From assembly GCA_902384795.1 (NCBI GenBank), contig CABMDC010000007.1, positions 62,001 to 126,000 on the forward strand: 64,000 bases of DNA. Direction: 5' to 3'. Positions 39,859-48,406 of the stretch are shown piece after piece. How positions within the stretch are numbered: the stretch's first letter is position 1; every line of letters starts with the position of its first letter. A model generated the notes under the pieces. It was not told where the DNA came from. It did no database searches and saw only the letters and a list, made by a program, of their open reading frames with translations. Source of the stretch: Candidatus Gugararchaeum adminiculabundum (GTDB taxonomy: Archaea > Micrarchaeota > Micrarchaeia > Burarchaeales > Gugararchaeaceae). The position numbers were made by a program, and so were the translations under genes.

Positions 39859-41139
39859 TTACAGGAACCTGTGCCCGAGCAGCATCACGTCGCGGTAGGA
39901 GATCGCGCCCATCAGCTTGTTGTTCTCATCAAGCACTGGTATTGCGCGGAACCCGTATCTTTTGAAAATTTCAGAAGCGTCCTTCAGCGTGTTGCTGGTG
40001 AGCACATGCTCCATGTTCGCGGTCATCACTTCGCTGAGCAGGGCCGATTCGTTCGCCTTGAGCAGCTCCTTGATGTCCAGGACCCCGAGAAGCTTGTCAT
40101 CATCGTCAACTATGTACAGGTACATGACTATGTCCTTGCCCTGCGCCAGCTTCTGGAATTCCCTGCGCGCCTGGAAAATTGTCTTGTTGGAAGGGACGCG
40201 GATGATTTTGTTGGTCGCGAAATTGACCACTTTCTCATCCTGCTTTTCCAGGATGGATTTGATTTTCTTCGCATTCTCGGGCGCGAGCAATTTGAGGATC
40301 ACCTTGGCATCCGCCCAGGGAAGCACTGAAAGAACGTCTGCCGCCTGCCCGGGAGTCATCTCATTGATCAGCTTGGCGACTTTTTCCTTCTTCAGCGAAT
40401 AGACGATTTCCCTCTGCACATTGGGATTGATTTCCTCCAGCGTGTCGGAAGCGATGCCCGCATCAAGCTCGTTCATGAGCAGCACCCGGTGCTCGTTGTC
40501 CATTTCCTCGAGCACGTCCGCCAGATCAACGGGCTCCAGGTTGGATAGTTTGTCCTTCAATACCTTGAGCTTGACATCCCCGCCAAAGCTGCTGATATTC
40601 GTGGGCAGCGGTTGCACATAGGCCCAGGAGATTGTCTTGTCCTTGAATTTGTCCGCAATGCCTGCGAAGAAATTTCCCAGGAAGCGGAGATGCAGGCGGC
40701 GGAGGAGGCCATAGCCCCCGAAATCCACGCCGCTCACGTACAGCTTGCCGCCCTTGAGTATGAGGTTTATGTCATAGACCATTTCCACCTCATGGTCTTC
40801 CATGTCAAGCACTTTCTTGTCCAGGATGTGGTCCTTGAGCAGGACCGCGTTGTCTGCCGGGACTCCTTCGTATTTTTCAATTTTCTCGATGTCCACTGCG
40901 GCTTCGCGGTCTTTCAGGGAAACGACCTTGTCCCAGGGGACGATGAGCGAAGGGTCGCCGAATGAGCGCGTGACATAGAGGTGCGTGACTTCGGGAAGCT
41001 TTCCGCTTTCGACTATTATCAGGTCGGCGAGCTTGCCGATTTTCTTTCCTGAAAGGAAAACTCCGTTGCCGATTATTTCGCTGAGAGCGTAGGTGCCCTT
41101 GAAATTCTTGTTTTCGGATTTTGAATTTTGATCAGTCAT
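39859..41139 (-). CDS. soluble PRC-barrel, MgtE-N and CBS-domain protein
   Basis: In order: a PRC-barrel-like half (about 15-145, GKKIGKLADLIIVESGK), the MgtE N-domain of Mg2+ transporters (about 170-290, LEPVDLADVLEEMDNEHRVL and MTPGQAADVLSVLP) and a CBS pair (about 300-426, ending FRAIPVLDENNKLMGAISYR). The MgtE membrane channel is missing. In MgtE these domains sense cytosolic Mg2+ and gate the pore. Here an NRAMP transporter gene lies two genes upstream on the same strand, so the protein probably gates that transporter. ATG 41139 is preferred to TTG 41148. Confidence 0.85.
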   Translation of the reverse strand: MTDQNSKSENKNFKGTYALSEIIGNGVFLSGKKIGKLADLIIVESGKLPEVTHLYVTRSFGDPSLIVPWDKVVSLKDREAAVDIEKIEKYEGVPADNAVLLKDHILDKKVLDMEDHEVEMVYDINLILKGGKLYVSGVDFGGYGLLRRLHLRFLGNFFAGIADKFKDKTISWAYVQPLPTNISSFGGDVKLKVLKDKLSNLEPVDLADVLEEMDNEHRVLLMNELDAGIASDTLEEINPNVQREIVYSLKKEKVAKLINEMTPGQAADVLSVLPWADAKVILKLLAPENAKKIKSILEKQDEKVVNFATNKIIRVPSNKTIFQARREFQKLAQGKDIVMYLYIVDDDDKLLGVLDIKELLKANESALLSEVMTANMEHVLTSNTLKDASEIFKRYGFRAIPVLDENNKLMGAISYRDVMLLGHRFL

Positions 41140-41191
41140 AATTGACAACTCGCGTTTTCTTTTTCATTAATTTTCTCGTTTTTCTTTTCAT

Positions 41192-41380
41192 TCATTTTAG
41201 CAATGTTACGAACTTATAGCCCAATAATAGCACGAGCAATATTAAATATAGGCGCAGGAACAGGAGCGCGATTTTCACCCCGCGCGTCATCCTTATGCGC
41301 GGAGTCGCGTATTTCCTGTTGATTTCGCGCACCTTGTCGCGCAGGTTTTCGTACATTTCAGTTATGAATTCCAATACCAT
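41192..41380 (-). CDS. small single-span membrane protein
   Basis: The 62-residue protein has an amphipathic start (EFITEMYENLRDKVREINRK), a basic patch (PRIRMTRG) and one membrane helix (VKIALLFLRLYLILLVLLLG). It lies between the NRAMP transporter and the PRC/MgtE-N/CBS protein in the same direction with short gaps. It may be a small subunit linking the two; no family is recognised. Confidence 0.55.
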   Translation of the reverse strand: MVLEFITEMYENLRDKVREINRKYATPRIRMTRGVKIALLFLRLYLILLVLLLGYKFVTLLK

Positions 41381-41402
41381 GTTTTACACCGTTTTCATCA
41401 TT

Positions 41403-42674
41403 TCACTTGAATAAATCCGGGAATAATGCGCTAATCCCGTAGAGCGTGGACAATATTATAATGGAGCCGATTATCACTGTGCTGATGATATTCTGGAAAA
41501 GCGAATTCTTGTATTTGCCCATGAGTTCCTCGTTGTTGAGCAGCAGGAGCAGGAAAACCAAAGCTGCGGGCAGGAGAGTGACTGCGATTACCTGAACGAA
41601 TAATGTGATGAGAACCAGGGGCGCGTTTGGAATTAGCACCACCAATCCTGCGGTGAGAATTGCGAATGCATAGCTCGCGTAGAACCACGGCGCTTCCTTC
41701 ACCCTGTGGTTGAGCGAGTGCGCCCAGCCAAACACTTCACCGAATGCCCAGGAGGAAGCGAGTGAAATGCAAATCGCCCCTAGGAAGCCGGCGTTGAATA
41801 GCCCGATGGCAAGAAGAGTGCCCAGGTATTTGTCAGTTGCCATGAGCGCGATTGATGCCTGGGCGGCACTGTCGATGTTCATGCCCCTAAGAACTGTGCC
41901 GGTCACTATTACGCAGAAGATGGCTACGAGAACCGTGAAAACCGAGCCGATGAGCGTATCGAATTTGCCCCAGGGGATGTCCTTTTCCCTCATTCCCTTA
42001 TCGACAACTGCGCTCTGCTGGAAGAAAATCATCCAGGGCGCGATGGTGGTTCCGATGTTCGCCATCAGGAAAAAGAAGAGCGCGTTGGTGAAGCCGTCTG
42101 CCGGGAGATGGGGGATTATTCCCTGGTTAAGCACCGCGGAAACAGAGGGGTGGACCATGAACGCGAGCGGGATGTAAATCAGGTTCAGGCTGCAGAAAAG
42201 GAATGCGATTTTTTCCCAGGTCCAGTATTTACCCTGCAAAACCATCAATGTCATGACTGCGCAAACCACTAGGATGGTGATGATCGGCGGAATGCCGAAA
42301 ATTCCCAGGGCAGCGGTCATGCCAATGAATTCCGTGACTAAGGTGAGCCAGTTTACCAGAATTAAATCTAGGAATGAAAACCAGCCCCAGAATGGGCCGA
42401 ATGCGTCGAAAATTGCCTCGGCATGGCCGCGCTTGGTGACAGCGCCGAGCCGCACGGTCATCTCCTGAACGTAATAGGCGACCGGGAGAAGGAGAACGAG
42501 GAACCAGATTAAATCATAGCCGTATTTTGCGCCCGTTGCCGCGTAAGTGGTAATGCCTCCTGCATCATTGTCAGCGAGCATCACTATTAGTCCGGGCCCT
42601 GCGAGAATCAGATATAATTTTAGGGCTTTCGCGAACCGGCGGTACTTGTAGAATAAGTTTGACAGGAAATCCAT
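41403..42674 (-). CDS. NRAMP-family divalent metal transporter (Mg-type candidate)
   Basis: The 423-residue protein has 11 membrane helices. Helix 1 reads GPGLIVMLADNDAGGITTYA, where Mn/Fe transporters have the DPGN motif. Helix 6 reads IGTTIAPWMIFFQQS instead of the A..MPH.. motif with its metal-binding Met. Loss of that Met is known from NRAMP-related Mg2+ transporters. A genomic link to an MgtE-N/CBS sensor protein supports Mg2+ over Mn2+, but this is inference. ATG 42674 follows a G-rich stretch; GTG 42689 is possible. Confidence 0.82.
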   Translation of the reverse strand: MDFLSNLFYKYRRFAKALKLYLILAGPGLIVMLADNDAGGITTYAATGAKYGYDLIWFLVLLLPVAYYVQEMTVRLGAVTKRGHAEAIFDAFGPFWGWFSFLDLILVNWLTLVTEFIGMTAALGIFGIPPIITILVVCAVMTLMVLQGKYWTWEKIAFLFCSLNLIYIPLAFMVHPSVSAVLNQGIIPHLPADGFTNALFFFLMANIGTTIAPWMIFFQQSAVVDKGMREKDIPWGKFDTLIGSVFTVLVAIFCVIVTGTVLRGMNIDSAAQASIALMATDKYLGTLLAIGLFNAGFLGAICISLASSWAFGEVFGWAHSLNHRVKEAPWFYASYAFAILTAGLVVLIPNAPLVLITLFVQVIAVTLLPAALVFLLLLLNNEELMGKYKNSLFQNIISTVIIGSIIILSTLYGISALFPDLFK

Positions 42675-42802
42675 GCAGCTTTCCCCCACATTTTGCAGGA
42701 TTATTGGCTTGCAAGGTTTTCAGAGCCAATCCTTATAATTGGTTTGGGGCGATTCTGACCCGCAAAAAGATTTTTTAACTGCAGGTTGCCATATAGAGAG
42801 AC

Positions 42803-43657
42803 GTGCGAGCACTAAAAGGCCAGGCCTCCTTGGAACAATTGTTGATTACGGGACTCGCGCTCTCGCTGGTTGTGGTATTTTTTGTTTTTGCGCTTAATTT
42901 TTCCAGCGACAATGTGCGCTCGTCCCAGGCAAAGGATGCGATTGACAAGCTCGGAAAAGCCGCTGATTATGTGTATGCGCTGGGCCCGAACGCCAAGGAA
43001 ACCGTGCGCGTGAATTTACCTGAGGGAGTTCGATTTGTGAATATTTCAGGCAACAGGATTTGGCTGCGCGTTTCTTTGCAGAGCGGGGATGCGGATTTTT
43101 TTGCAACCACCAGGGGAACTGTGATTGGAAGCCTGCCGGATATCTCCGGCCAGCAGGATGTGAAACTGGCGGTTGACAACAACGGGAATGTGCTGATTGG
43201 GAATACCTTGATTACCTGTTCTCCGAGCTCTGTGACCGTGAGCATTGCACAGGGGGGAAGTGGGAGCAGCTCAGTTACTATTGCCAATGTGGGGGCAGCG
43301 CAGATTACCGGGATTGCTGCAACTCTCTCCGGAAATTTGGGAAGCATGGCGAGCTTAACTCCGCCTGCTGCAACGCTTAATGTGGGCGCGAGCTCGCCGG
43401 TTGGAATTAGTTTTAGCGTGCCCGGAGCGCAGGCGACTGGCACCTATTCTGGAAATGTTCTGGTAAGTGGAAGCGGAAACGCGCAGTGCAGTTCGAGCGT
43501 GACGCTTTTTGTAACAAGGGCGGGCGGAGCCGATGCAACTGGGCCGACTGTGAGCGGAATCGTCACCTACCCTGCGAGCGCGAACACGACCACTGCGATT
43601 ACAGTGAACGCGACCGGAAGCGATGTTGCAACCGGGAATTCCCCCATTGCGAACTGA
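42803..43657 (+). CDS. giant pilin-like adhesin, N-terminal part up to in-frame TGA
   Basis: The start GTG 42803 gives RALKGQASLEQLLITGLALS, a class III (archaeal type IV pilin) signal peptide cleaved after KG before QASLE. A hydrophobic helix, an N-terminal globular domain and an Ig-like segment follow. The frame stops at TGA 43655-43657 (codon 285), yet continues in the same phase for another 588 codons. In all sister repeats the codon at that place is TGC for Cys. A TATA-like TTTTTTAA lies near 42771. It heads the pilus locus, so its product is probably a large pilus-tip or surface fibre protein. Confidence 0.72.
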   Translation: MRALKGQASLEQLLITGLALSLVVVFFVFALNFSSDNVRSSQAKDAIDKLGKAADYVYALGPNAKETVRVNLPEGVRFVNISGNRIWLRVSLQSGDADFFATTRGTVIGSLPDISGQQDVKLAVDNNGNVLIGNTLITCSPSSVTVSIAQGGSGSSSVTIANVGAAQITGIAATLSGNLGSMASLTPPAATLNVGASSPVGISFSVPGAQATGTYSGNVLVSGSGNAQCSSSVTLFVTRAGGADATGPTVSGIVTYPASANTTTAITVNATGSDVATGNSPIAN

Positions 43658-44829
43658 CAGCTGGAACTGGATTATTCAGGAGTCTGGAATGACATGGGCG
43701 CCTATGATGGCGCGTACAATTCACCTGCTGAAATTGCAACCTATTCGCTGGGATTGCTGGGCGCAGGAAGCCACACGATTAATATTAGATGCACGGATTC
43801 TGCCGGCAATACGGGCGCGTCAACAAGCGCAAGCATAACTGTGACTGGGCCGGCTGCGGCTGACACTACCGGGCCGGTGGTGAGCAATGTGGTTGTTTAT
43901 CCTGGCACGATTTACACGACCAGCACGATTATTGTGAACGCGACCGGAAGCGATGCGAGCACAGGAAACAGCAATATTTCAACTTGCCAATTGCAGGTGG
44001 ATGGAGGAAGCTGGAACACTATGACTGCGATTGGGGGAACTGCGTACAATACCAATGTGACCGTGAATGTCAGCTACACGGTTGGAACACTTTCGTGTGG
44101 AATTCACTATCTAAATATCAGATGCACGGATTCGGCAAGCAATACTGGAGCAACATCCAGCACTCCGATTGCGGTGAATGTGATTGTGGGAGATACGCAG
44201 CCGCCTATTGTCACGAGCCTAAGCGTTGGGCCGAGCGTAAAACAGACCACAACAGTGATTACTGTGAACGCAACTGGAAGCGACTTGACAACCGGAAACA
44301 GCAACATAACCTCGTGCGAATTGCAAGTGGATTCAGGAAGCTGGAATATCATGACCGCGGTTGGCAGCGCATACGGAACCAATGTGACCCAGACTGTGAA
44401 TTACAGCGTTGGAACCCTGGGCCCTGGCGGGCACACTGTCAGCGTGAGGTGCACTGACTCGGCTTCGCTTACTGGAACTGCAAACACAACGAGCATAACT
44501 GTAGCCGATGGGACAGGGCCGATTGTCACAAGCCTGGCAATCGGGCCAAGCAGCATTCAGGCCACCACGGTGATTAGGGTGAATGCGACTGGAAGCGATG
44601 CCACAACTGGAGGGAGCAATATTTCGCTGTGCCAATTGCAGGTGGATGGAGGCGCGTGGAATGCCATGGCCGCCTATGGCGGCTCGTACAACACGCAGAT
44701 AACTCAAAATGCGAATTACAGTGTTGGAACATTGAGCACAGGAAGCCACACCATTGGAGTAAGGTGCAATGACAGCTCGAACAATTTCGGGGCAACCAAT
44801 TCCACTAGCATAACTGTGGAGAAAGGCAT
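43532..44829 (+). repeat. four tandem Ig-like coding repeats
   Basis: Units start near 43532, 43862, 44192 and 44507, about 315-330 bases each, all opening with an Asp codon and a GPxV-type strand. NATGSD, CxLQVD and RCxDS words are shared. The first unit has TGA where the others have TGC for the first Cys; its second Cys is intact. Confidence 0.75.
43655..43657 (+). other. in-frame TGA at a conserved cysteine position
   Basis: Aligning the four Ig-like repeats places this TGA at the first Cys of the pair (ISTC, ITSC, ISLC in the other units, IAN-stop here). The reading frame is open on both sides. Selenocysteine insertion, readthrough, a TGC-to-TGA mutation or a base-call error are all compatible with what is visible. 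Confidence 0.7.
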
Positions 44830-45424
44830 GGTGATCATAACGCTCACATCGACTCCGAATGCGAACGAGGTGGCGTGGATAAATTATATCAATGCGCACA
44901 CTTCACCCTCGGGCTATGACTGGAGCCTGGACAATGTCAGCGTTGCGCAGGTCACTGGAGGGACGGTGGATATCACCGGGTACAAGATTGTGGTATTGGC
45001 AGATGCCCCGGCATCAAATGTTGCGCTCTACACGCAACTGAATAACTATGCGAACAGCGGAAATTATGTGGTGCTGCTCGGAGCGGCATTGACAAATGGG
45101 CCGCTCCAGCTCGGAATTGCGACCGCAACATGCACTTCAGCGAGCTCGAAAACGCAAACCCCGAGGACTGCGCATTATATTGATACGGGTTACACAATCG
45201 GAACCGCATACACCATGCACAGCGCGAACAGGGCGATTTACTACTGTACCACATTCACTGGCGCAACAAACATATCAACGGAAGCAGGAGGGGCAACGCG
45301 CATATCCATTGGCGACGCCAGCCACAGGCTGATCAATGGTGAGACCGCCACTGCCGCATTCAGCACTGACGGGGATATTTGGATGGCGCGCGTGCTGGAT
45401 TACGCGATTGCCAACTCGAACTGA
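43658..45424 (+). CDS. giant pilin-like adhesin, Ig-like repeats and C-terminal domain (continues past TGA)
   Basis: This frame begins QLELDYSGVW directly after the TGA and is in phase with the upstream pilin part; the first ATG is 43694. It completes the first Ig-like repeat and adds three more of about 105-110 residues, each with a conserved Cys pair (CQLQVD and the Cys of VRCTDS). A C-terminal domain of about 195 residues ends it (YKIVVLADAPASN, NYVVLLGAALTNG), an alpha/beta fold recalling amidotransferase-like modules. Alone it would lack any secretion signal, so it makes sense only if joined to the N-terminal part. Confidence 0.7.
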   Translation, partial: QLELDYSGVWNDMGAYDGAYNSPAEIATYSLGLLGAGSHTINIRCTDSAGNTGASTSASITVTGPAAADTTGPVVSNVVVYPGTIYTTSTIIVNATGSDASTGNSNISTCQLQVDGGSWNTMTAIGGTAYNTNVTVNVSYTVGTLSCGIHYLNIRCTDSASNTGATSSTPIAVNVIVGDTQPPIVTSLSVGPSVKQTTTVITVNATGSDLTTGNSNITSCELQVDSGSWNIMTAVGSAYGTNVTQTVNYSVGTLGPGGHTVSVRCTDSASLTGTANTTSITVADGTGPIVTSLAIGPSSIQATTVIRVNATGSDATTGGSNISLCQLQVDGGAWNAMAAYGGSYNTQITQNANYSVGTLSTGSHTIGVRCNDSSNNFGATNSTSITVEKGMVIITLTSTPNANEVAWINYINAHTSPSGYDWSLDNVSVAQVTGGTVDITGYKIVVLADAPASNVALYTQLNNYANSGNYVVLLGAALTNGPLQLGIATATCTSASSKTQTPRTAHYIDTGYTIGTAYTMHSANRAIYYCTTFTGATNISTEAGGATRISIGDASHRLINGETATAAFSTDGDIWMARVLDYAIANSN

Positions 45425-45464
45425 TTAGAATAGCTGGAACTCACAACTGACTTGAGCTGATGGG

Positions 45465-45890
45465 ATGGAAAAAATGAAAGCGCAGGCAGGGATTGAATTT
45501 CTCATTATGGCGGGCATCATGCTCGTGCTTTTCGCGTTCTGCGTAATGATTTACGTGATGGAGAATGATGAGGCTGCGAACTGGAATGATGCGCTGGAAG
45601 CGGACAGCATCTGCTTCCGTGTTTCCTCGGCCATTAATTCGTTCGCATCACTGGGGGCGAGTGACACTAACTCGACCTACTGGTTTAGCCTGCCACCCTA
45701 TGTTAATTACAAAAGTTATTCGGTGAGAGTTGCGGGCAACGCAATGCTGGTGACTGTTGACTATGGAACAGGGGCGGTGGGGTGCAGACTGCAGACCAAG
45801 AATATTGCCAATTCCACTGGCAGCAATGTTTTCATAATGGCCACGAATGCGACCATGAAAAATAATGGAGGGGCATTAGTTGTATCGTAA
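45465..45890 (+). CDS. class III signal peptide pilin-like protein
   Basis: The 141-residue protein has KMKAQAGIEFLIMAGIMLVL at the start: a basic n-region, A-QAGIE cleavage context and one long hydrophobic helix, which is the type IV pilin signature. A small globular domain follows, with Cys residues at SICF and VGCRL that could pair. It is likely a minor subunit of the pilus. Start ATG 45465 or ATG 45474. Confidence 0.72.
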   Translation: MEKMKAQAGIEFLIMAGIMLVLFAFCVMIYVMENDEAANWNDALEADSICFRVSSAINSFASLGASDTNSTYWFSLPPYVNYKSYSVRVAGNAMLVTVDYGTGAVGCRLQTKNIANSTGSNVFIMATNATMKNNGGALVVS

Positions 45891-45906
45891 AAATGAAGTG
45901 AAAACA

Positions 45907-46431
45907 ATGGCGCGAAAAAGCGCGAGGCACAGGAAAGCCCTTGGCCAGGTCAACTCGTTTGACACGCTTTCAGCGGTGATAATTTTCGCCATCTGCATAG
46001 TGTTCACCACTGTGTTCTGGACCAACATCAGCTATTCAACGCAGGCGATGGTCGATAGGAACAGGATGGAGTATGCGGCGCTTACTGCTTCGGATATTTT
46101 GATGGAGAATACCGGCACCCCCGCAGAATGGGAACTTGACCCAACGAACGCGCAGATGCTCGGGCTTGCGGGCGCTGGATCTCCGGGCGTGCTGGGAACG
46201 GATAAGATTGGGAATTTCACTGCAATGAATTACGCGACTTCGAAAAGTTTCCTTGGGCTGGCGGCTGAGGACTATTACTTTTACATTGAGGATTTGAACG
46301 GGAATAGATTGTATGCCAGTGGGAACAATTCGCTCTCCGGGAAGAACTCGGTCACCGTGACTAGGTTCGGAGTTCTGAGCTCGAGTGGCACAACCACAAA
46401 GGTTAGGATGAGGCTGACGGTTTATGAATAA
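45907..46431 (+). CDS. minor pilin-like membrane-anchored protein
   Basis: The 174-residue protein has a basic start (ARKSARHRKALGQ), then a FDTLSAVIIFAICIVFTTVF helix and an extracytoplasmic domain. The GQ junction before the helix resembles a prepilin cleavage site, though the Glu at +5 is replaced by Asp-Thr. ATG 45907 is preferred over 45880, which lies in the end of the previous gene. Its last bases overlap the next gene's ATG by eight bases. It probably belongs to the pilus tip or anchor group. Confidence 0.65.
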   Translation: MARKSARHRKALGQVNSFDTLSAVIIFAICIVFTTVFWTNISYSTQAMVDRNRMEYAALTASDILMENTGTPAEWELDPTNAQMLGLAGAGSPGVLGTDKIGNFTAMNYATSKSFLGLAAEDYYFYIEDLNGNRLYASGNNSLSGKNSVTVTRFGVLSSSGTTTKVRMRLTVYE

Positions 46432-46855
46432 AACCACTAGAAATGGGCAGGCGTTTTCCGTTGATGCCATACTCGCAGTGATAGTGCTCGCTGTTTTTCT
46501 TTCTGCCATGTATTTCCTTTCAGCAGAGGCGAACCAGGATTCGTATACCCCTGAGGTGCTGAAAAAAGGGGCGGATGACGCGCTCAGGATGCTGGATAAA
46601 TCAGGGGATTTGGGAAGCGTGAACCCGGCGCTGATTAACAGCACCTTGAATGCGAGCTTTTACCAGCAGGCGAGCTGGAAATTTGACGCAAGCTATTACA
46701 ATTATTCTGGCGGGTTTGTGAGTGCCGTGAACATTTCGCTCGGAATAGATGATTCGGGCGCAAAGAAAACCGTTTCAGCCCAGAGGGAATTTGTTGTAAT
46801 GGAAAATGGGGCGGTGAAGTATTACGGAGTTGCGAGATTGAGGGTGTGGAGATAA
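46424..46855 (+). CDS. minor pilin-like protein
   Basis: The 143-residue protein starts NKTTRNGQAFSVDAILAVIV, another prepilin-like NGQ junction followed by a hydrophobic helix. An ectodomain of about 105 residues carries several Asn-Ser/Thr sites (NSTLNASF, NYSGGF). The overlap with genes on both sides (eight bases before, one base after) indicates a coupled operon of pilus components. Confidence 0.65.
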   Translation: MNKTTRNGQAFSVDAILAVIVLAVFLSAMYFLSAEANQDSYTPEVLKKGADDALRMLDKSGDLGSVNPALINSTLNASFYQQASWKFDASYYNYSGGFVSAVNISLGIDDSGAKKTVSAQREFVVMENGAVKYYGVARLRVWR

Positions 46856-47739
46856 TGAAAATTAAAAACAAAAAAACCAGGGGGTTTGTAATTTCCATTT
46901 CGGTCATGCTGCTAGCCATTGCCCTGCTCTATTTCGCACTAATCGTTTCCATTTACTCGAATTCCCTGAAGAGCGCGAATGCGGAACTTGCAGGCATTGA
47001 AAGAGTGAATAGCCAATATGACTCCGCTTCTTATGGAATCAAATCAATCCTTTCAGCCGAACTGGTGAATGTGACAATCGCCCAGTCAACCGGCACAACT
47101 GCGAACATTTCATTCAAGCAGAATTTGTCTGAAACCGCAAGGGCGAGGTATTTCACAGAGGTTGGACGGTTCCAGAGTTTCATCCAGGCGCAGGCAATTG
47201 AGGGGAACGTGACAGTTAATTTGGCGAATGGAGTGAGCGCACCAGTGATTTATGTCAGGCCAGCGAACATAACAGTGAGTTATACTGTGGGCAAGGTTGC
47301 CTATTCTCCCCTGAATAATGCCTACAGCGCAGGCAGGGTGACGGGTTATAGCCTGCTGATTAAGCTGAACGACAGGCCGACTCCGGGGTTGAACTGGACA
47401 ACGCTGAACACGCTTTCCGCATCCGACCCGAATGCCGTGTATTTTCATATAGGGGTGCAGGGAACCAACGGAACTGTTAGTGATACTAAATACCTGGATA
47501 AGTACCAGAACAGCACCCTGCTGATGCAGAACTCGGGCGGGCAGTCAGTTATCACGGTCCAGGCCAGGTCTCCGGCATATTTGGATGTGAATTACGCGCT
47601 GAATCTGAACGGAAGCATGGAAACCATTCTCCAACTAAATAACACAGCTACCGTCGAACTGGGCAGCGGAAGCGTTATTAATATCAGCAGGGTAGGAGAA
47701 ATTGAGAAAACAGGAACGGTGATTTTGGTTGAAAGTTAG
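46855..47739 (+). CDS. large minor pilin-like protein
   Basis: The 294-residue protein has a basic start (KIKNKKTRG), a long hydrophobic helix (FVISISVMLLAIALLYFALI) and a beta-rich ectodomain with many Asn-Ser/Thr sites. The RGFVIS junction resembles a prepilin site without Gln. The ATG shares one base with the stop of the previous gene (TAATG). It is probably the platform or tip pilin of the system. The last bases overlap the TTG start of the CBS protein. Confidence 0.6.
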   Translation: MKIKNKKTRGFVISISVMLLAIALLYFALIVSIYSNSLKSANAELAGIERVNSQYDSASYGIKSILSAELVNVTIAQSTGTTANISFKQNLSETARARYFTEVGRFQSFIQAQAIEGNVTVNLANGVSAPVIYVRPANITVSYTVGKVAYSPLNNAYSAGRVTGYSLLIKLNDRPTPGLNWTTLNTLSASDPNAVYFHIGVQGTNGTVSDTKYLDKYQNSTLLMQNSGGQSVITVQARSPAYLDVNYALNLNGSMETILQLNNTATVELGSGSVINISRVGEIEKTGTVILVES

Positions 47740-48406
47740 GGATATTATGCACCAGGAGTTTGTCTCGCTGCAGGCAGGGGACAGGCTGGACCAGATACTT
47801 AAGTCCTTTGGCGAGAACCATGTCACCTCGGCGCCTGTTTTCGATGGAAAGGAATTCGTGGGCATTGTGAGCGATGTGGAGATAGTGAAATTCTTCACCC
47901 CGAAAAAATACTTCTTTTTGTGGAAAAAAGACAAGCCGACCCCGGTGGCCGAAATAATGAAAGTGAGTGCGGCAAAGCTGGTGCGCAAGCCTGAGTTCAC
48001 GCTAAATGCGGATGACCAGTTGTCTGATGTGCTGGACAAGATTTCCAGGAGAAGGGAGTGCCTGCCGGTTTTTGAAAAAGGGACGATGGTAGGACTGGTG
48101 CGGGGCAGGGATATTGTGAATTTCTTCCTCAAGGAGCTCGCCAAGAGCGAGTATAGCGCGAGCGGCAAGCCGGGGATGGAAGAGAAAGACGAGATTGACG
48201 TTAATACCGATATTGAAAAAGTGATGGAGATCATCAACAAGAGAGGGGAGGCTTCGTGCGGAAAAATTTCCAAGGAAACGGGCATACCGGTCAAGTCCGT
48301 GGAAAAGCTGTGCGAAACCTTGGAAAAGCACCGGCTGATTAAGCTGAGATATTCATTCCTGGGCGGAGTTGTCGCCAGGAGGTTAACCCATGAAAAAGGA
48401 CGCTAG
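47729..48406 (+). CDS. CBS-pair protein with C-terminal winged helix
   Basis: The 225-residue protein has two CBS motifs: about 1-60 (VRDIMHQEFVSLQAGDRL, VTSAPVFDGKEFVGIVSD) and about 70-132 (VAEIMKVSAAKLVRKPEF, LPVFEKGTMVGLVRGRD). A C-terminal HTH follows (IEKVMEIINKRGEASCGKIS, VKSVEKLCETLEKHRLIKL). CBS pairs bind adenosyl nucleotides. Its start is TTG 47729 with GGTGAT upstream; ATG 47747 would clip the first CBS strand. Located between the minor pilins and the assembly ATPase, it may couple pilus synthesis or transcription to energy state. Confidence 0.78.
   Translation: MKVRDIMHQEFVSLQAGDRLDQILKSFGENHVTSAPVFDGKEFVGIVSDVEIVKFFTPKKYFFLWKKDKPTPVAEIMKVSAAKLVRKPEFTLNADDQLSDVLDKISRRRECLPVFEKGTMVGLVRGRDIVNFFLKELAKSEYSASGKPGMEEKDEIDVNTDIEKVMEIINKRGEASCGKISKETGIPVKSVEKLCETLEKHRLIKLRYSFLGGVVARRLTHEKGR

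Noticed and set aside
43486-43692. A separate short gene covering the adhesin's internal TGA
   Set aside because: It is in another phase, Arg/Cys-rich, and both flanks in the main phase continue the same Ig-like repeat.
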